DNA of 64,000 nt from JAEUPI01 sp046348365 (GCA_046348365.1 JAXMEL010000008.1:73351-137350); one strand, 5' to 3'. Counted from the stretch's first letter, positions 9,126 to 18,711 are shown. Notes: generated by a model from the sequence alone, not told the origin. Numbers and translations are program-made.

Positions 9126-9860
9126 TCACTCCGCCTGCAGGCGACGGGCCAGTTCGGCCACCGCCACCTCGATGCATGAGCGCAGCGCACGGTCCACGCC
9201 TTCCTTGCGCGAGCTGCGGTGCTCGGCATCCACCGGCAGCTGCATCTGGCGACCCTTGAGGCCGGACAGCGACTGCAGCAGATTGCCCACGCCGCTGACG
9301 CTGCTGGTGGAGGACTCCAGCCGCTTGGTCACGTTGACCGCGTCGACCACCAGGCCCGAGTGCGTGTCGACGATGCGCACGTCGAGCCCGATCGCATCGG
9401 CCGCGCGGCCGCTCTGCACGCGCATGCCACCGACGCTGACCCCCTGCGCACTCTCGCTCGCGCCGGCGTTGGCCTCGGAGACCACCACCTCGAACACGTA
9501 GCGCGCGCCGGCCACCTGCGATCTGGCGTCGCCGGTGGCCACGCCCTGTGCGGCGAGCTGGCGTTCGCGCATCACGCCATCGGCCAGGCGCTGGCGCTCG
9601 GCCACCGCGAAGGCACCCGACTTCACCAGCGCCGTCACGAACATCTCCTGCGCCGCGCGGACCGGCACCTCGGACACGGCGCTGCGGAAGTCGTGGATCG
9701 CCACCACGGGCCGCTCGCTGGCGCGGCGCGGCAGCTTGCGCAGTTGCTCGGCGCTGGACGAATCGTCGACGCGCGCGGCCGACTGCGCGAGTGTGATCGC
9801 GGGCACGGCGGCCAGAGCCAGGGCCCAACACAGTCTTCGGATGGCGGGCGATGCGGGCAT
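9126..9860 (-). CDS. CsgG family outer-membrane secretion protein homologue
   Basis: A 244-residue protein with the CsgG/HfaB pattern: RPVVAIHDFRSAVSEV at about 49, then ALVKSGAFAVAERQRL and RERQLAAQGV, a strand YVFEVVVSEANAG, and GLDVRIVDTHSGLVVDAVNVTKR. CsgG forms the nonameric outer-membrane pore that exports curli subunits. Unlike CsgG, the signal peptide (about 1-26) ends ITLAQS with no lipobox Cys, so it would not be a lipoprotein by the usual route. No csgA/B/E/F-like genes are seen nearby; the exported neighbours are the natural candidate partners. Family call confident, substrate unknown. Confidence 0.82.
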   Translation of the reverse strand: MPASPAIRRLCWALALAAVPAITLAQSAARVDDSSSAEQLRKLPRRASERPVVAIHDFRSAVSEVPVRAAQEMFVTALVKSGAFAVAERQRLADGVMRERQLAAQGVATGDARSQVAGARYVFEVVVSEANAGASESAQGVSVGGMRVQSGRAADAIGLDVRIVDTHSGLVVDAVNVTKRLESSTSSVSGVGNLLQSLSGLKGRQMQLPVDAEHRSSRKEGVDRALRSCIEVAVAELARRLQAE

Positions 9861-9908
9861 GAGGTGACGGTCCCTGGTTGCGTGGACGGTGCGGCAGCGC
9901 GATCGCGT

Positions 9909-11072
9909 TCAGCGGCCGAGCAGCCCCTTGAGCTTGTTCACCGTGTTGACCGCGTCCTTGGCCAGCGCCGGCGCGTCGGCGGGGCGCGCGGCCTCGTCCT
10001 GGCGCGATGCGGCGGGCGTCGGCGCCGCGCTGCCAGGGCGCGCGTCGGCTGCGGGCGCGGTGGGGCGCGGCGCCGCGGGCGGGGTGGCCGCGGCTTGCGC
10101 CGCCGTCGAACTCGGCGTCGGCGGCTGCGTCGAGGCCGGGCTTGCCGCGCCCGCCTGCGCCGGGCTCGCTGCGGCGAGGTTGGCCGCCGCGCGCGCAGCG
10201 GAGTCGGCCACGCCGGGCAACGGCGCACCGACCAGCGCCTTGATGCGCGCATGGTCCAGCGCCTCCCACAGCCGCTGGCGCGCGCCGCCCTCGGGGCCGC
10301 CCACGGCGACGGTCACGTTGTGCACCACGAGTCCGCCCTTGTGCGGCTCGCCGTGGATGTGCAGTTGCACGCGCTTGGGGTCGACGGTCGCGTCGGGCCG
10401 GCTCGCGTTCAGGCGCAGCTGCACGCCCAGTTCCTGCGGATAGGTCTGCAGCGCGTCGGCCTTGGCGCGCAGTGCGCTCGCCTCCGGCGCCACGCTCGCC
10501 AGATGCGCATTCAGGATCGCCTGCGCCTGGTCGTACAGCGCCTTGGCCTCGGCGCCCTTGCGGTCCGACAGCTGCTGGTCGGCGCTCGACAGCGGCGGGC
10601 CGCCGCGCTTGGCGCGTGGCTGGTCCTTGTAGGCGTCGCGCGACTGCTGCACCAGCGCGTCGTATCGGGCGGCCTGATCCGGCGGCAGGGTCTCGAGCAC
10701 CCTCACCTGCTCGAGCAACTGCTTGCGCTCGTTGCTCATGCGGTCGGCGTCGGCGCGCGGCCAGGTGAACAGATAGCCCTTGCCCACCACCACCTCGAAC
10801 GCGCCCTCGCGCTCGCCCCTGCAGAACGACGGCGTGCGCTCGGGCTTCGACGCGTCGGGCGCCGCACCGCGCATCGCCGTGTTCGGCGGCGCCGCCGGCA
10901 GCAGCGCCACCAGCGCGGCCCAGGCCTTGGCATTGAACTCCAGCTCGGCCGCCGTGGTCGCGCGGACACCGTCGACGCAATCGGCATGCGCCATGCCGGC
11001 GAGCATGAGGCCCAGTGCCAGCGCAACGGCGGCGTGCGGCCGGGCGATCGGGTTCGACGGGGTGTGCGACAT
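9909..11072 (-). CDS. exported protein of unknown function, first gene of the SARP-linked operon
   Basis: A 387-residue protein. The signal peptide spans about 1-30 (ending GMAHA) and is followed by one Cys pair (HADCVDG and TPSFCRGER). The central helical region (about 105-205) is rich in charged residues, a strand-rich segment LHIHGEPHKGGLVVHNVTVAVGG follows, then a long Ala/Pro/Thr linker (about 285-365), ending in VNTVNKLKGLLGR. No known domain is recognised. GGAGG lies five bases before the ATG. A paired heptamer site and -10-like hexamer sit just upstream. Confidence 0.75.
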   Translation of the reverse strand: MSHTPSNPIARPHAAVALALGLMLAGMAHADCVDGVRATTAAELEFNAKAWAALVALLPAAPPNTAMRGAAPDASKPERTPSFCRGEREGAFEVVVGKGYLFTWPRADADRMSNERKQLLEQVRVLETLPPDQAARYDALVQQSRDAYKDQPRAKRGGPPLSSADQQLSDRKGAEAKALYDQAQAILNAHLASVAPEASALRAKADALQTYPQELGVQLRLNASRPDATVDPKRVQLHIHGEPHKGGLVVHNVTVAVGGPEGGARQRLWEALDHARIKALVGAPLPGVADSAARAAANLAAASPAQAGAASPASTQPPTPSSTAAQAAATPPAAPRPTAPAADARPGSAAPTPAASRQDEAARPADAPALAKDAVNTVNKLKGLLGR

Positions 11073-11099
11073 GGCGGCCTCCGGTGTTCGGATGGCGCC

Positions 11100-11134
11100 A
11101 GTACAGCGCGACGGGCGTTACGCGGCCGTCACGC
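11100..11134 (-). promoter_or_regulatory. candidate SARP box and -10 of the exported-protein operon
   Basis: On the minus strand GCGTGAC (11134-11128) and GCGTAAC (11123-11117) are direct heptamer repeats with an 11-bp period. TGTACT, a 4/6 match to the -10 consensus, follows after 11 bases at 11105-11100. SARP regulators are known to bind heptamer direct repeats spaced 11 bp close to a promoter. The 20-bp core 11115-11134 matches 18 of 20 bases with the site before the regulator gene. The predicted transcript would start about 20 bases before the ATG at 11072. Confidence 0.6.
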
Positions 11135-11204
11135 GAGACCGCTGATCGAACGTCCGATGTCCCCAGGGTTAGGGGGCGTGCGGCAACAGGTCGGTCACGC
11201 CGCG

Positions 11205-14200
11205 TCAGCGCGACACCGCTGCCAGCACCGAACGGTTCACCGCATTGCGATGCAGGAACGAGTCGATGAACGGCGGCGGCACCTGCGGTAGCGCGTGCTG
11301 GGTGATCCACTGCGCGCCGCGCTGCAAGGCACTGCGGGCGTCGGCCTCGCGGCCGGCCGCGCCGAGCGCCTGCGACACGATCCACCACGCCTCGGCGCGA
11401 TAGATGCCGTCGGGCGCGTAGCCGTCGGCCAGACGCGCCAGCGCCGCGTCGGCCGCGCGTTCGGCCGCCGCGCTGCGGCCGGCAGCCAGCGCCACGCGCG
11501 CGTGCTGCACGTGCAGGGCCGTGATCACGCCGAAACGCTCGGTGCCGTGCAGCAGCTTGGTGAGCGCGGCCACCTGCGCCAGCGCCTCGGCCGGCGGCTG
11601 GTGATGCAACGCTCGCACGCGCAGCCAGGGCCCGCGGCTCGTGTCGTCGGCGGCCACGTCGAGCGCCGCACGCAGGGCAAGCGCCGGCGCGCGCCGCTCC
11701 AGCGCGCGCGCCAGCTCCAGCCGCAACAGCTGCCGGTCGGCCTGCAACCAGGGCGCCACGTCGCTGCGCTCCGGGTCGAGCAGCGGCAGCGCACGCGCCG
11801 GCTGACCCAGGTGCAACCACAGCTGGGCCAGCATCATGCGCGCGGCCTGGGCCCAGAACGGCGTGCGTGCGGCCTCGAACTGCGGAATGATCTGCTCCAG
11901 TGCTTCCAGCGCCGTGCCGTAGCGGCCGGTCTCGCACTCGTCGCGCGCCACCACGAGCCGGGCGATGCCCACGTGCGTGGCGTCCTGCGTGTCGCCCGAC
12001 GACAGCGCGCGGCCGCGCCGCGCCGTTTCGAGCGCACGGTCGAACAACCCGTTGCGGCGCAGCGCGACCGCGTAGTTCAACAGCAGTCGGCCTTCGGCGT
12101 CGGGCAGCTTGGCCTGGCGCGCGAAGTCGCAGGCCGTCTCGAAGGCATCGGCGCTTTCGCGCAGCCGGCCCAGCTCGCCCATCAACGCGGCCCAGTCGCC
12201 ATGCCACAGCATCGACTGCGCCGGATCGCTCTGCTGCTGCACCCAGGGCCGCAGATCGAGCAGCACCGGCAATGCCTCGTCGGGGCGGCCCTGGCGCTCG
12301 AGCACGGTGGCCAGGTGTCCGGCGGCGAGCACCATCGTGCCGTGGTCGCCCAGTCGCCGCGCCAGCGCCAGCAGCTCGCGACCCAGGCGCTCGGTTTCGT
12401 CCAAATCGCCGCGCTCGGTCAGCAGGCCCAGCAGTTCGAGCTGCGCGCGCCGGCGTTGCGCATCGTCGGCAGCGAGCGTGGCCAGCTGCCGGGCTTCGTC
12501 GAGTGCCTGGTCGCCGAAATCGGCACTCTTGAGCGCGTGCACGCGAAGGCACAGCGCGTCGAAGCGCTCCTCGCCGAGCCCGGCCGCCTCGAACGCGGCC
12601 GCAGCCTGGGCGTAGAGCTCGGCCTCCTCCTGCAGGCGCGAGGCACATTCGGCGCGCTGCGCACCCAGCACGAAGGCATGCCCGGCCTTCGCCGGTGCGC
12701 CGCCGGCGAGCCAGTGCCGCGCCAGGCGCACCGGGTCGCCGCCGCGATCGGCCAGCCACTGCGCGCATTGCGCGTGCACGCGGCGTGCCACCACCTGCGG
12801 CACGCCGCGCAGCGCAACCTCGGCCACCAGATCGTGCGCGAAGGCCTCGTCGCGCAGGATCTGCGCGTCCTGCAGCTCCTGCCAGGCGTTGGCGAGCTGC
12901 AGCGCACGCGCGCCGGTGGCCGCCTCGGCCAGCTCGATCGAGAAATCCACGCCGGCGATGGCCGCGATGCGCGCGAGCATCAGCGCGCCTTCGCTCGAGC
13001 GGGCGAGGCGCAGCTCGATCAGCCCCGCCACACCCTGCGGCCGCGGCAGCGCGCCGCGCGCCAGGCTGCCGTCGTGCAGGCCCTGCTTGATCGTCTCCAG
13101 CACGAACAGCGGGTTGCCCCCGGTGTGACGCAGCAGCGCGGCCGCCAGCTCGGCGCCGTGCAGCCCGTGCACGCCGAGCGAATCGACCAGCGCAGCCACG
13201 CCGGCTTCTCCCAGCGGTGCGAGCTGCAGCACCTGCAGGCGCTGCAGCTCGGTGAGCGCATCGCGCAGGCGCCGCGCGGCCGCGCCCGCCTCGGCCGGCC
13301 GCGTGGCGAACACCCAGCGCCGCGCGGACTCGTCGGCGCTCGCCACGTCGGCCAGCAGCTCGAGCGTGGCGTCGTCGGCGAAGTGCACGTCGTCGAGCAC
13401 CAGCAGCGTGGCGCCGCTCGCCGGCAGCAGCTCGGCCACCGCCGCTGCCAGCGCGCCGGCGCGCAGCACGCCGTCGGACGCCGCGCCGGAGAACACGCGC
13501 TTCAGCGCCGAGCGCGCGGGCGCCGAGAGCCCCGGCTCGCACGGCGGGAGAACCGGCCCGAGCCAGCGCGCCAACGTGGCATAGGGCACACCGGCGTCGC
13601 CCGGTCGCCCGCCGGCGGCGAGCACCTCGCCCTGCGGCAACGCGAGCGCGGCGACCAGCTCGCCGATCAGGCGGCTCTTGCCCAGGCCCGCCTCGCCTTC
13701 GATCCACAGCGCCTGCCCCGCTGCCAGCACACGGCGCGCCGCGGCAAGGTCGGCGCCGCGACCGACCATCAGGGGCGGACGCTCGAGCGTGACCGGCAAC
13801 GCGGCAACACCAGGGCTCGCGAGCTGGCGCTGCGCCCCGCCTTGCGCCGTGCGCAGCGCGTCGGCCAATGCCATCGTGGCCTGCGATGGCCCGGCGCCGA
13901 ACTCCGCGGCCAGCATGCGCTTCAGCCGCTCGAAGGCGGCCAGCCCGGCGGCCGGCTCGCCGGCCAGGTAGTGCAGCTGCATGCACGCGCGGTGGTGCTC
14001 CTCGTCACGTTCGTCGAGCGCGACGAGCGCCTCGGCTGCGGCGAGCGCACGCGCGGGGTCGTTCTGCGCTTGCGCATCGGCCAGCCTCCGGCGCGCCGAC
14101 GCCAGCAGCTCGTCGCGCTGCCGGTTGCGCCGGTGCTGCAGCCACGACGCGAATTCGTCGCTGTCGTCGTAGCTCCACGAGGCCAGCAACGAGCCGGCAG

Positions 14201-14492
14201 TGGCCTCGAGCTCGATGCCCTCGGCCAGCGCGAGCGTGTCCGCGCCCTGCAGCAGCTCGCGGCCCGCCATGCGCTTGAACCGCAGCAGTTGCTGTCGCAG
14301 GTTGCGTCGCGGATCGGGCGAGTCGGGCCACAGCATCGCCGCCGCGCGCAGGCGCGTGATGCCCGGCTCGAGCGCCGCCAGCGCCAGCAGCGCAGCAGCC
14401 CGCGGCTCCAGCGCGACCTGGCGCCCGTCGGCGAGGCCCAGCACGGGGTCGCCGTTCAGGCGCAGCGCGATCGGGCGTGGCTTGGACGTCAT
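11205..14492 (-). CDS. SARP/BTAD transcriptional regulator with ATPase and TPR-like regions
   Basis: A 1095-residue cytosolic regulator. Residues about 1-95 form a winged-helix DNA-binding domain (LALAALEPGITRLRAAAMLW, NLRQQLLRFKR). Residues about 105-215 form the bacterial transcriptional activator domain (EFASWLQHRRNRQRDELL, ALVALDERDEEHHRACMQLHYLAGE). An AAA/STAND-type ATPase follows, with Walker A GEAGLGKSR at 266-274 and Walker B LLVLDDVHFAD at 363-373. From about 560 the rest is helical TPR-like repeats. This is the AfsR-type layout, best known from actinomycetes, here in a Gram-negative. It lies upstream of, and on the same strand as, the exported-protein operon, and similar paired heptamers lie before both. 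Likely its activator; the signal is unknown. Confidence 0.88.
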   Translation of the reverse strand: MTSKPRPIALRLNGDPVLGLADGRQVALEPRAAALLALAALEPGITRLRAAAMLWPDSPDPRRNLRQQLLRFKRMAGRELLQGADTLALAEGIELEATAGSLLASWSYDDSDEFASWLQHRRNRQRDELLASARRRLADAQAQNDPARALAAAEALVALDERDEEHHRACMQLHYLAGEPAAGLAAFERLKRMLAAEFGAGPSQATMALADALRTAQGGAQRQLASPGVAALPVTLERPPLMVGRGADLAAARRVLAAGQALWIEGEAGLGKSRLIGELVAALALPQGEVLAAGGRPGDAGVPYATLARWLGPVLPPCEPGLSAPARSALKRVFSGAASDGVLRAGALAAAVAELLPASGATLLVLDDVHFADDATLELLADVASADESARRWVFATRPAEAGAAARRLRDALTELQRLQVLQLAPLGEAGVAALVDSLGVHGLHGAELAAALLRHTGGNPLFVLETIKQGLHDGSLARGALPRPQGVAGLIELRLARSSEGALMLARIAAIAGVDFSIELAEAATGARALQLANAWQELQDAQILRDEAFAHDLVAEVALRGVPQVVARRVHAQCAQWLADRGGDPVRLARHWLAGGAPAKAGHAFVLGAQRAECASRLQEEAELYAQAAAAFEAAGLGEERFDALCLRVHALKSADFGDQALDEARQLATLAADDAQRRRAQLELLGLLTERGDLDETERLGRELLALARRLGDHGTMVLAAGHLATVLERQGRPDEALPVLLDLRPWVQQQSDPAQSMLWHGDWAALMGELGRLRESADAFETACDFARQAKLPDAEGRLLLNYAVALRRNGLFDRALETARRGRALSSGDTQDATHVGIARLVVARDECETGRYGTALEALEQIIPQFEAARTPFWAQAARMMLAQLWLHLGQPARALPLLDPERSDVAPWLQADRQLLRLELARALERRAPALALRAALDVAADDTSRGPWLRVRALHHQPPAEALAQVAALTKLLHGTERFGVITALHVQHARVALAAGRSAAAERAADAALARLADGYAPDGIYRAEAWWIVSQALGAAGREADARSALQRGAQWITQHALPQVPPPFIDSFLHRNAVNRSVLAAVSR

Positions 14493-14552
14493 GGGTGGTG
14501 TCGGTGCGTCGCCTCGGTGCCGGCCCGTCGCGGGGCAGCAGACCGGGCCCGA

Positions 14553-14587
14553 ACGATAGGCGGGCCCGCGTTACGCACCCGTCACGC
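14553..14587 (-). promoter_or_regulatory. candidate SARP box and -10 of the regulator gene
   Basis: On the minus strand GCGTGAC (14587-14581) and GCGTAAC (14576-14570) repeat with an 11-bp period. TATCGT at 14558-14553 follows after exactly 11 bases, the same geometry as at 11100-11134. The -10-like hexamer lies between two copies of CGGGCCCG (14544-14551 and 14561-14568), which could also pair as an 8-bp hairpin ending transcription from the upstream enoyl-CoA hydratase gene. This suggests autoregulation of the SARP gene. Confidence 0.55.
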
Positions 14588-14588
14588 T

Positions 14589-15374
14589 TCAGCGCCAGTT
14601 CGGCTTGCGCTTGTCGATGAACGCCTGCACGCCCTCGAGCGCCGAGGCGTCCATCATGTTGCAGGCCATGGTCTTGCCGGCGTCGTCGTAGGCCGCGGCG
14701 ATGCCGGTTTCGAGCTGGCGGTAGAAGAGCTGCTTGCCCATCGCGATGGCCGTGCGCGGCTTGGCGGCGATGCTGGCGGCGAGGCGCTCGACCTCGGCGT
14801 CCAGCTCGTCGGCGGGCACGACGCGGTTGACGAGCCCGCGCGCCTTGGCCTCGGCGGCGTCGATGAAGTCGCCGGTGACCAGCATCTCGAAGGCCTGCTT
14901 GCGCGGCAGGTTGCGCGACAGCGCCACGCTCGGCGTCGAGCAAAAGAGGCCCAGGTTCACGCCGCTGACGGCGAAGCGCGACGCGTTCGCGGCCACCGCG
15001 AGGTCGCACATCGCCACCAGCTGGCAGCCGGCCGCGGTGGCGATGCCCTGCACCTTGGCGATCACCGGCACCGGCAGCCGCTGGATGGCGAGCATCATGC
15101 GCGCGCACTGCGCGAAGAGCTTCTCGTAGTAATCGAGCGAGGGTGCAGCACGCATCTCCTTCAGGTCGTGCCCGGCGCAAAAGGCCTTGCCCGCGGCGCC
15201 GATCACCAGCACGCGCACCGACTCGTCCTTGGCCAGCAGGTCGAGCTCGGTCTGCAGCGCCGCGAGCATGCCTTCGGACAGCGAGTTGAACGCCTGCGGC
15301 CGGTTCAGCGTGAGCGTGACCACGCCGCGCGCATCGCGGTCGCGCAGCAGCAGCGGGTCGTCGGTGGTCAGCAT
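14589..15374 (-). CDS. enoyl-CoA hydratase/isomerase family protein
   Basis: A 261-residue crotonase-fold enzyme. The oxyanion-hole segments are FCAGHDLKEM (about 66-75) and ATAAGCQLVAMCDLAVAANASRF (about 112-134); GLFCSTPSVALSR follows. In the second segment the glutamates of classic hydratases are not evident, so the reaction (hydratase, isomerase or other) is open. It starts 10 bases after the acyl-CoA ligase stop with AGGAGG six bases from the ATG, so the two form an operon for activating and processing an organic acid. Confidence 0.88.
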   Translation of the reverse strand: MLTTDDPLLLRDRDARGVVTLTLNRPQAFNSLSEGMLAALQTELDLLAKDESVRVLVIGAAGKAFCAGHDLKEMRAAPSLDYYEKLFAQCARMMLAIQRLPVPVIAKVQGIATAAGCQLVAMCDLAVAANASRFAVSGVNLGLFCSTPSVALSRNLPRKQAFEMLVTGDFIDAAEAKARGLVNRVVPADELDAEVERLAASIAAKPRTAIAMGKQLFYRQLETGIAAAYDDAGKTMACNMMDASALEGVQAFIDKRKPNWR

Positions 15375-15384
15375 GGTTCGCCTC

Positions 15385-17037
15385 CTATTCGATCGCGCTC
15401 GACGAACGCGCGCGCTCGCGCAACTGGAACTTCTGGATCTTGCCGGTCGAGGTCTTGGGAATCTCCTCGAAGCGGATCTCGCGCGGCACCTTGTAGCTCG
15501 CGAGCAGGCCCTTGCAATGGGCGATCAGGTCGCTGGCGCTGACCTCGGCGCCCGGCTTGAGCTCCACGTAGGCCACCGGCGTCTCGCCCCACCTGGGGTC
15601 GGGCCGGGCGACCACGGCGCAGGCCATCACGGCGGCGTGGCGATACAGCGCGTCTTCGACCTCGATCGAACTGATGTTCTCGCCGCCGGAGATGATCACG
15701 TCCTTGCTGCGGTCCTTGATCTTCACGTAGCGGTCGGCCTCCATCACCGCCAGGTCGCCGGTGTGGAACCAGCCGCCGGCAAACGCCTTCTCGGTGGCCG
15801 ACGGGTTCTTCAGGTAGCCCTTCATGACGATGTTGCCGCGAAACATGATCTCGCCCATCGCCTGAGCGTCGGCCGGCACCTCGCGCATCGTCTCCGGGTC
15901 GAGCACGGTCATGCCCTCCTGCAACACGTAGCGCACGCCCTGGCGGCCGTTCAGCCGTGTCTGCTCCGCGAGGCTCTGCTGCGCCCAGGCCACGCGCTTC
16001 ACCGCCACGCTGGCCGGGCCGTAGACCTCGGTCAGCCCGTAGACATGCGTGATGTCGAAGCCGATGCGCGCCATGCCCTCGATCATCGCCGCCGGCGGCG
16101 CCGCGCCGGCAACCATGCCGCGCACCTTCTGCGTGATGCCGGCGCGCAGCGACTCCGGCGCGTTGATCAGCAGGTTATGCACGATCGGCGCGGCGCAGTA
16201 GTGGTCCACGCCATGCTCGCGCATCGCATCGAGGATGGCCTGCGCCTCGACGCGGCGCAGGCACACGTGCGTGCCGCCGAGCATCGCCACCGTCCACGGG
16301 AAGCACCAGCCGTTGCAGTGGAACATCGGCAGCGTCCACAGGTAGGTCGGAAAGTGCGGCATGGTCCAGGTCGCCGCGTTGCACACCGCGTTGAGGTACG
16401 CGCCGCGGTGGTGCGTGACCACGCCCTTGGGGTCGCCCGTCGTGCCGCTGGTGTAGCTGACGGCAATCGAGTCCCATTCGTCGGCGGGGCCCTCGAGCCG
16501 CGCCAGCGGCGCGTGGGCGGCCAGCAGCGCCTCGTACTCGTGTTCCCCGAGGCGCTCGCCCGGCCCGGCGTACTCGCTGTCGCAGACGTCGACCACCGCG
16601 ATGCGCCGGCCGTGCTGCTCGCGCAGCAGGCGCAGCGCCTCGGCCATCACCGGCGCGAACTCGCGGTCGGTGATCAGCACGGCGGCTTCGCAGTGCGCCA
16701 TCTGCCAGGCGAGCAGCGCCGCGTCGAGCCGGGTGTTCAAGGTGTTGAGCACCGCATTGAGCGCCGGCACCGCGTAGTGCGCCTCGACCATCTCCGGCGT
16801 GTTGGGCAGCATCGTGCTGACGGTGCTGCCGCGGCCCACGCCCAGCGCCTTCAACGCGGCGGCCAGCCGCGCCGAGCGATCGCGCACCTGGGCCCAGGTG
16901 TAGCGGCGCCGCCCGTGCACGGTGGCGCTCAGGTCGCCGAACACTTCGGCGCTGCGTTCGACGAACGACACCGGCGACAGCGCCACGTGGTTGGCCGCGC
17001 AACGGTCGAGGCCCTGCTCGTAGATGCCCATGCCCAT
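15385..17037 (-). CDS. AMP-forming acyl-CoA ligase
   Basis: A 550-residue member of the adenylate-forming superfamily that activates a carboxylic acid to its CoA thioester. The P-loop is VSYTSGTTGDPKGVV (about 189-203). GLTEVYGP lies mid-protein, WFHTGDLAVMEADRYVKIKDR carries the ATP-binding Asp and hinge, and the C-terminal catalytic lysine is in PKTSTGKIQKFQLRER. It resembles medium/long-chain fatty acyl ligases, but the substrate is not fixed by motif reading. GGAGGA precedes the ATG at 17037 by seven bases. It is divergent from the liv-type transporter, which may import its substrate. Confidence 0.92.
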   Translation of the reverse strand: MGMGIYEQGLDRCAANHVALSPVSFVERSAEVFGDLSATVHGRRRYTWAQVRDRSARLAAALKALGVGRGSTVSTMLPNTPEMVEAHYAVPALNAVLNTLNTRLDAALLAWQMAHCEAAVLITDREFAPVMAEALRLLREQHGRRIAVVDVCDSEYAGPGERLGEHEYEALLAAHAPLARLEGPADEWDSIAVSYTSGTTGDPKGVVTHHRGAYLNAVCNAATWTMPHFPTYLWTLPMFHCNGWCFPWTVAMLGGTHVCLRRVEAQAILDAMREHGVDHYCAAPIVHNLLINAPESLRAGITQKVRGMVAGAAPPAAMIEGMARIGFDITHVYGLTEVYGPASVAVKRVAWAQQSLAEQTRLNGRQGVRYVLQEGMTVLDPETMREVPADAQAMGEIMFRGNIVMKGYLKNPSATEKAFAGGWFHTGDLAVMEADRYVKIKDRSKDVIISGGENISSIEVEDALYRHAAVMACAVVARPDPRWGETPVAYVELKPGAEVSASDLIAHCKGLLASYKVPREIRFEEIPKTSTGKIQKFQLRERARSSSAIE

Positions 17038-17103
17038 GCTGTAGTCCTCCGGCCGGCGATGCTGCACCGCGCGATGTCGCGCATCGGACAGTGCAAGCGC
17101 CCA

Positions 17104-17132
17104 TTGCCAGACGCTGCGCTGGCCCCTATAAC
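17104..17132 (+). promoter_or_regulatory. candidate sigma70 promoter of the liv-type operon
   Basis: TTGCCA (17104-17109) and TATAAC (17127-17132) are separated by exactly 17 bases. Each hexamer is one or two mismatches from consensus. The predicted start is about 40 bases before the livG ATG, in the 143-bp gap between divergent genes. This is the best sigma70-like promoter seen in the window. Confidence 0.6.
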
Positions 17133-17180
17133 CCGCCCGACCCGACCACGCGGCGCCCGGCAGCCGAGCCGACGCCCCCC

Positions 17181-17985
17181 ATGACAGCCGTCACCGCCGA
17201 CCGCTCCGCCGCGTCCCCGCGAGCCACGCTGCTGAGCGTGCGCGGCGTGTCGGTGCGTTTCGGCGGCATTGTCGCACTCGACAACGTGAGCTTCGACGTG
17301 GCGCGCGGCGACATCTGCGGCCTGATCGGCCCCAACGGCGCGGGCAAGACCACGCTGTTCAACTGCATGAGCCGCCTGTACCCGTACCAGTCGGGCGACA
17401 TTCGGCTCGAAGACCGTTCGCTGACGCAGGTGCCGACGCACGAAGTGGCCGGCCTGGGCCTGGGCCGCACGTTCCAGAACCTGGCGATGTTCCAGCGCAT
17501 GAGCGTGACCGACAACGTGATGGTCGGCGCGCACGCGCGTTCGTCGGCCGGCTTCGTGGCCCACGCGCTGCGCCTGCCGCGGGTGCGCGCCGAGGAGCGC
17601 CGCCTGCGCGAGCGTGCGCGCGAGGTGATGGAGGCCCTGGGGCTGATGCCGTTCGCGCTGCACCTGGCCGGCTCGCTGCCGTTCGCCACGCAAAAGCGCG
17701 TCGAACTCGCGCGCGCGCTGGCCGCCGACCCGAAGCTGCTGATGCTCGACGAGCCTGCGGCCGGCCTCAACCACGAGGAGCTGACGGCGCTGACCGAGCT
17801 GATCCGCGACATCCGCAACCGCCTGCGGATCACCGTGCTGCTCGTCGAGCACCACATGAGCCTGGTGATGGCGCTGTCGGACCACATCGTGGCGCTGAAC
17901 TTCGGCCGCAAGATCGCCGAGGGGCCGCCCGCGCACATCCAGAACCACCCCGACGTGATCGAGGCCTACCTCGGCGCGGGTGCGC

Positions 17986-17993
<8 letters not shown>
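17181..17993 (+). CDS. livG: branched-chain-amino-acid-type ABC transporter ATP-binding protein
   Basis: A 270-residue ATPase of the LivG family. Walker A is GPNGAGKTT (about 49-57), the Q-loop region is GLGRTFQNLAMF, and the usual signature is replaced by LPFATQKRVELARAL, as often in LivG. Walker B is LLMLDEPAAGLNHEE and the switch His is in LLVEHHMSLVM. ATG 17181 follows the natural domain start; earlier in-frame codons lack support. It overlaps livF by eight bases. Substrate could be branched-chain amino acids or another organic acid, given the flanking acyl-CoA genes. Confidence 0.93.
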
Positions 17994-18699
<706 letters not shown>

Positions 18700-18711
18700 G
18701 GCGGCACCGCG

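Noticed and set aside
9219..15542. Very long plus-strand open frames opposite the CsgG-like, SARP and hydratase genes
   Set aside because: They are antisense shadows produced by high GC; translations are His/Arg/Gln-rich with no motifs, while the minus strand encodes recognisable domains.
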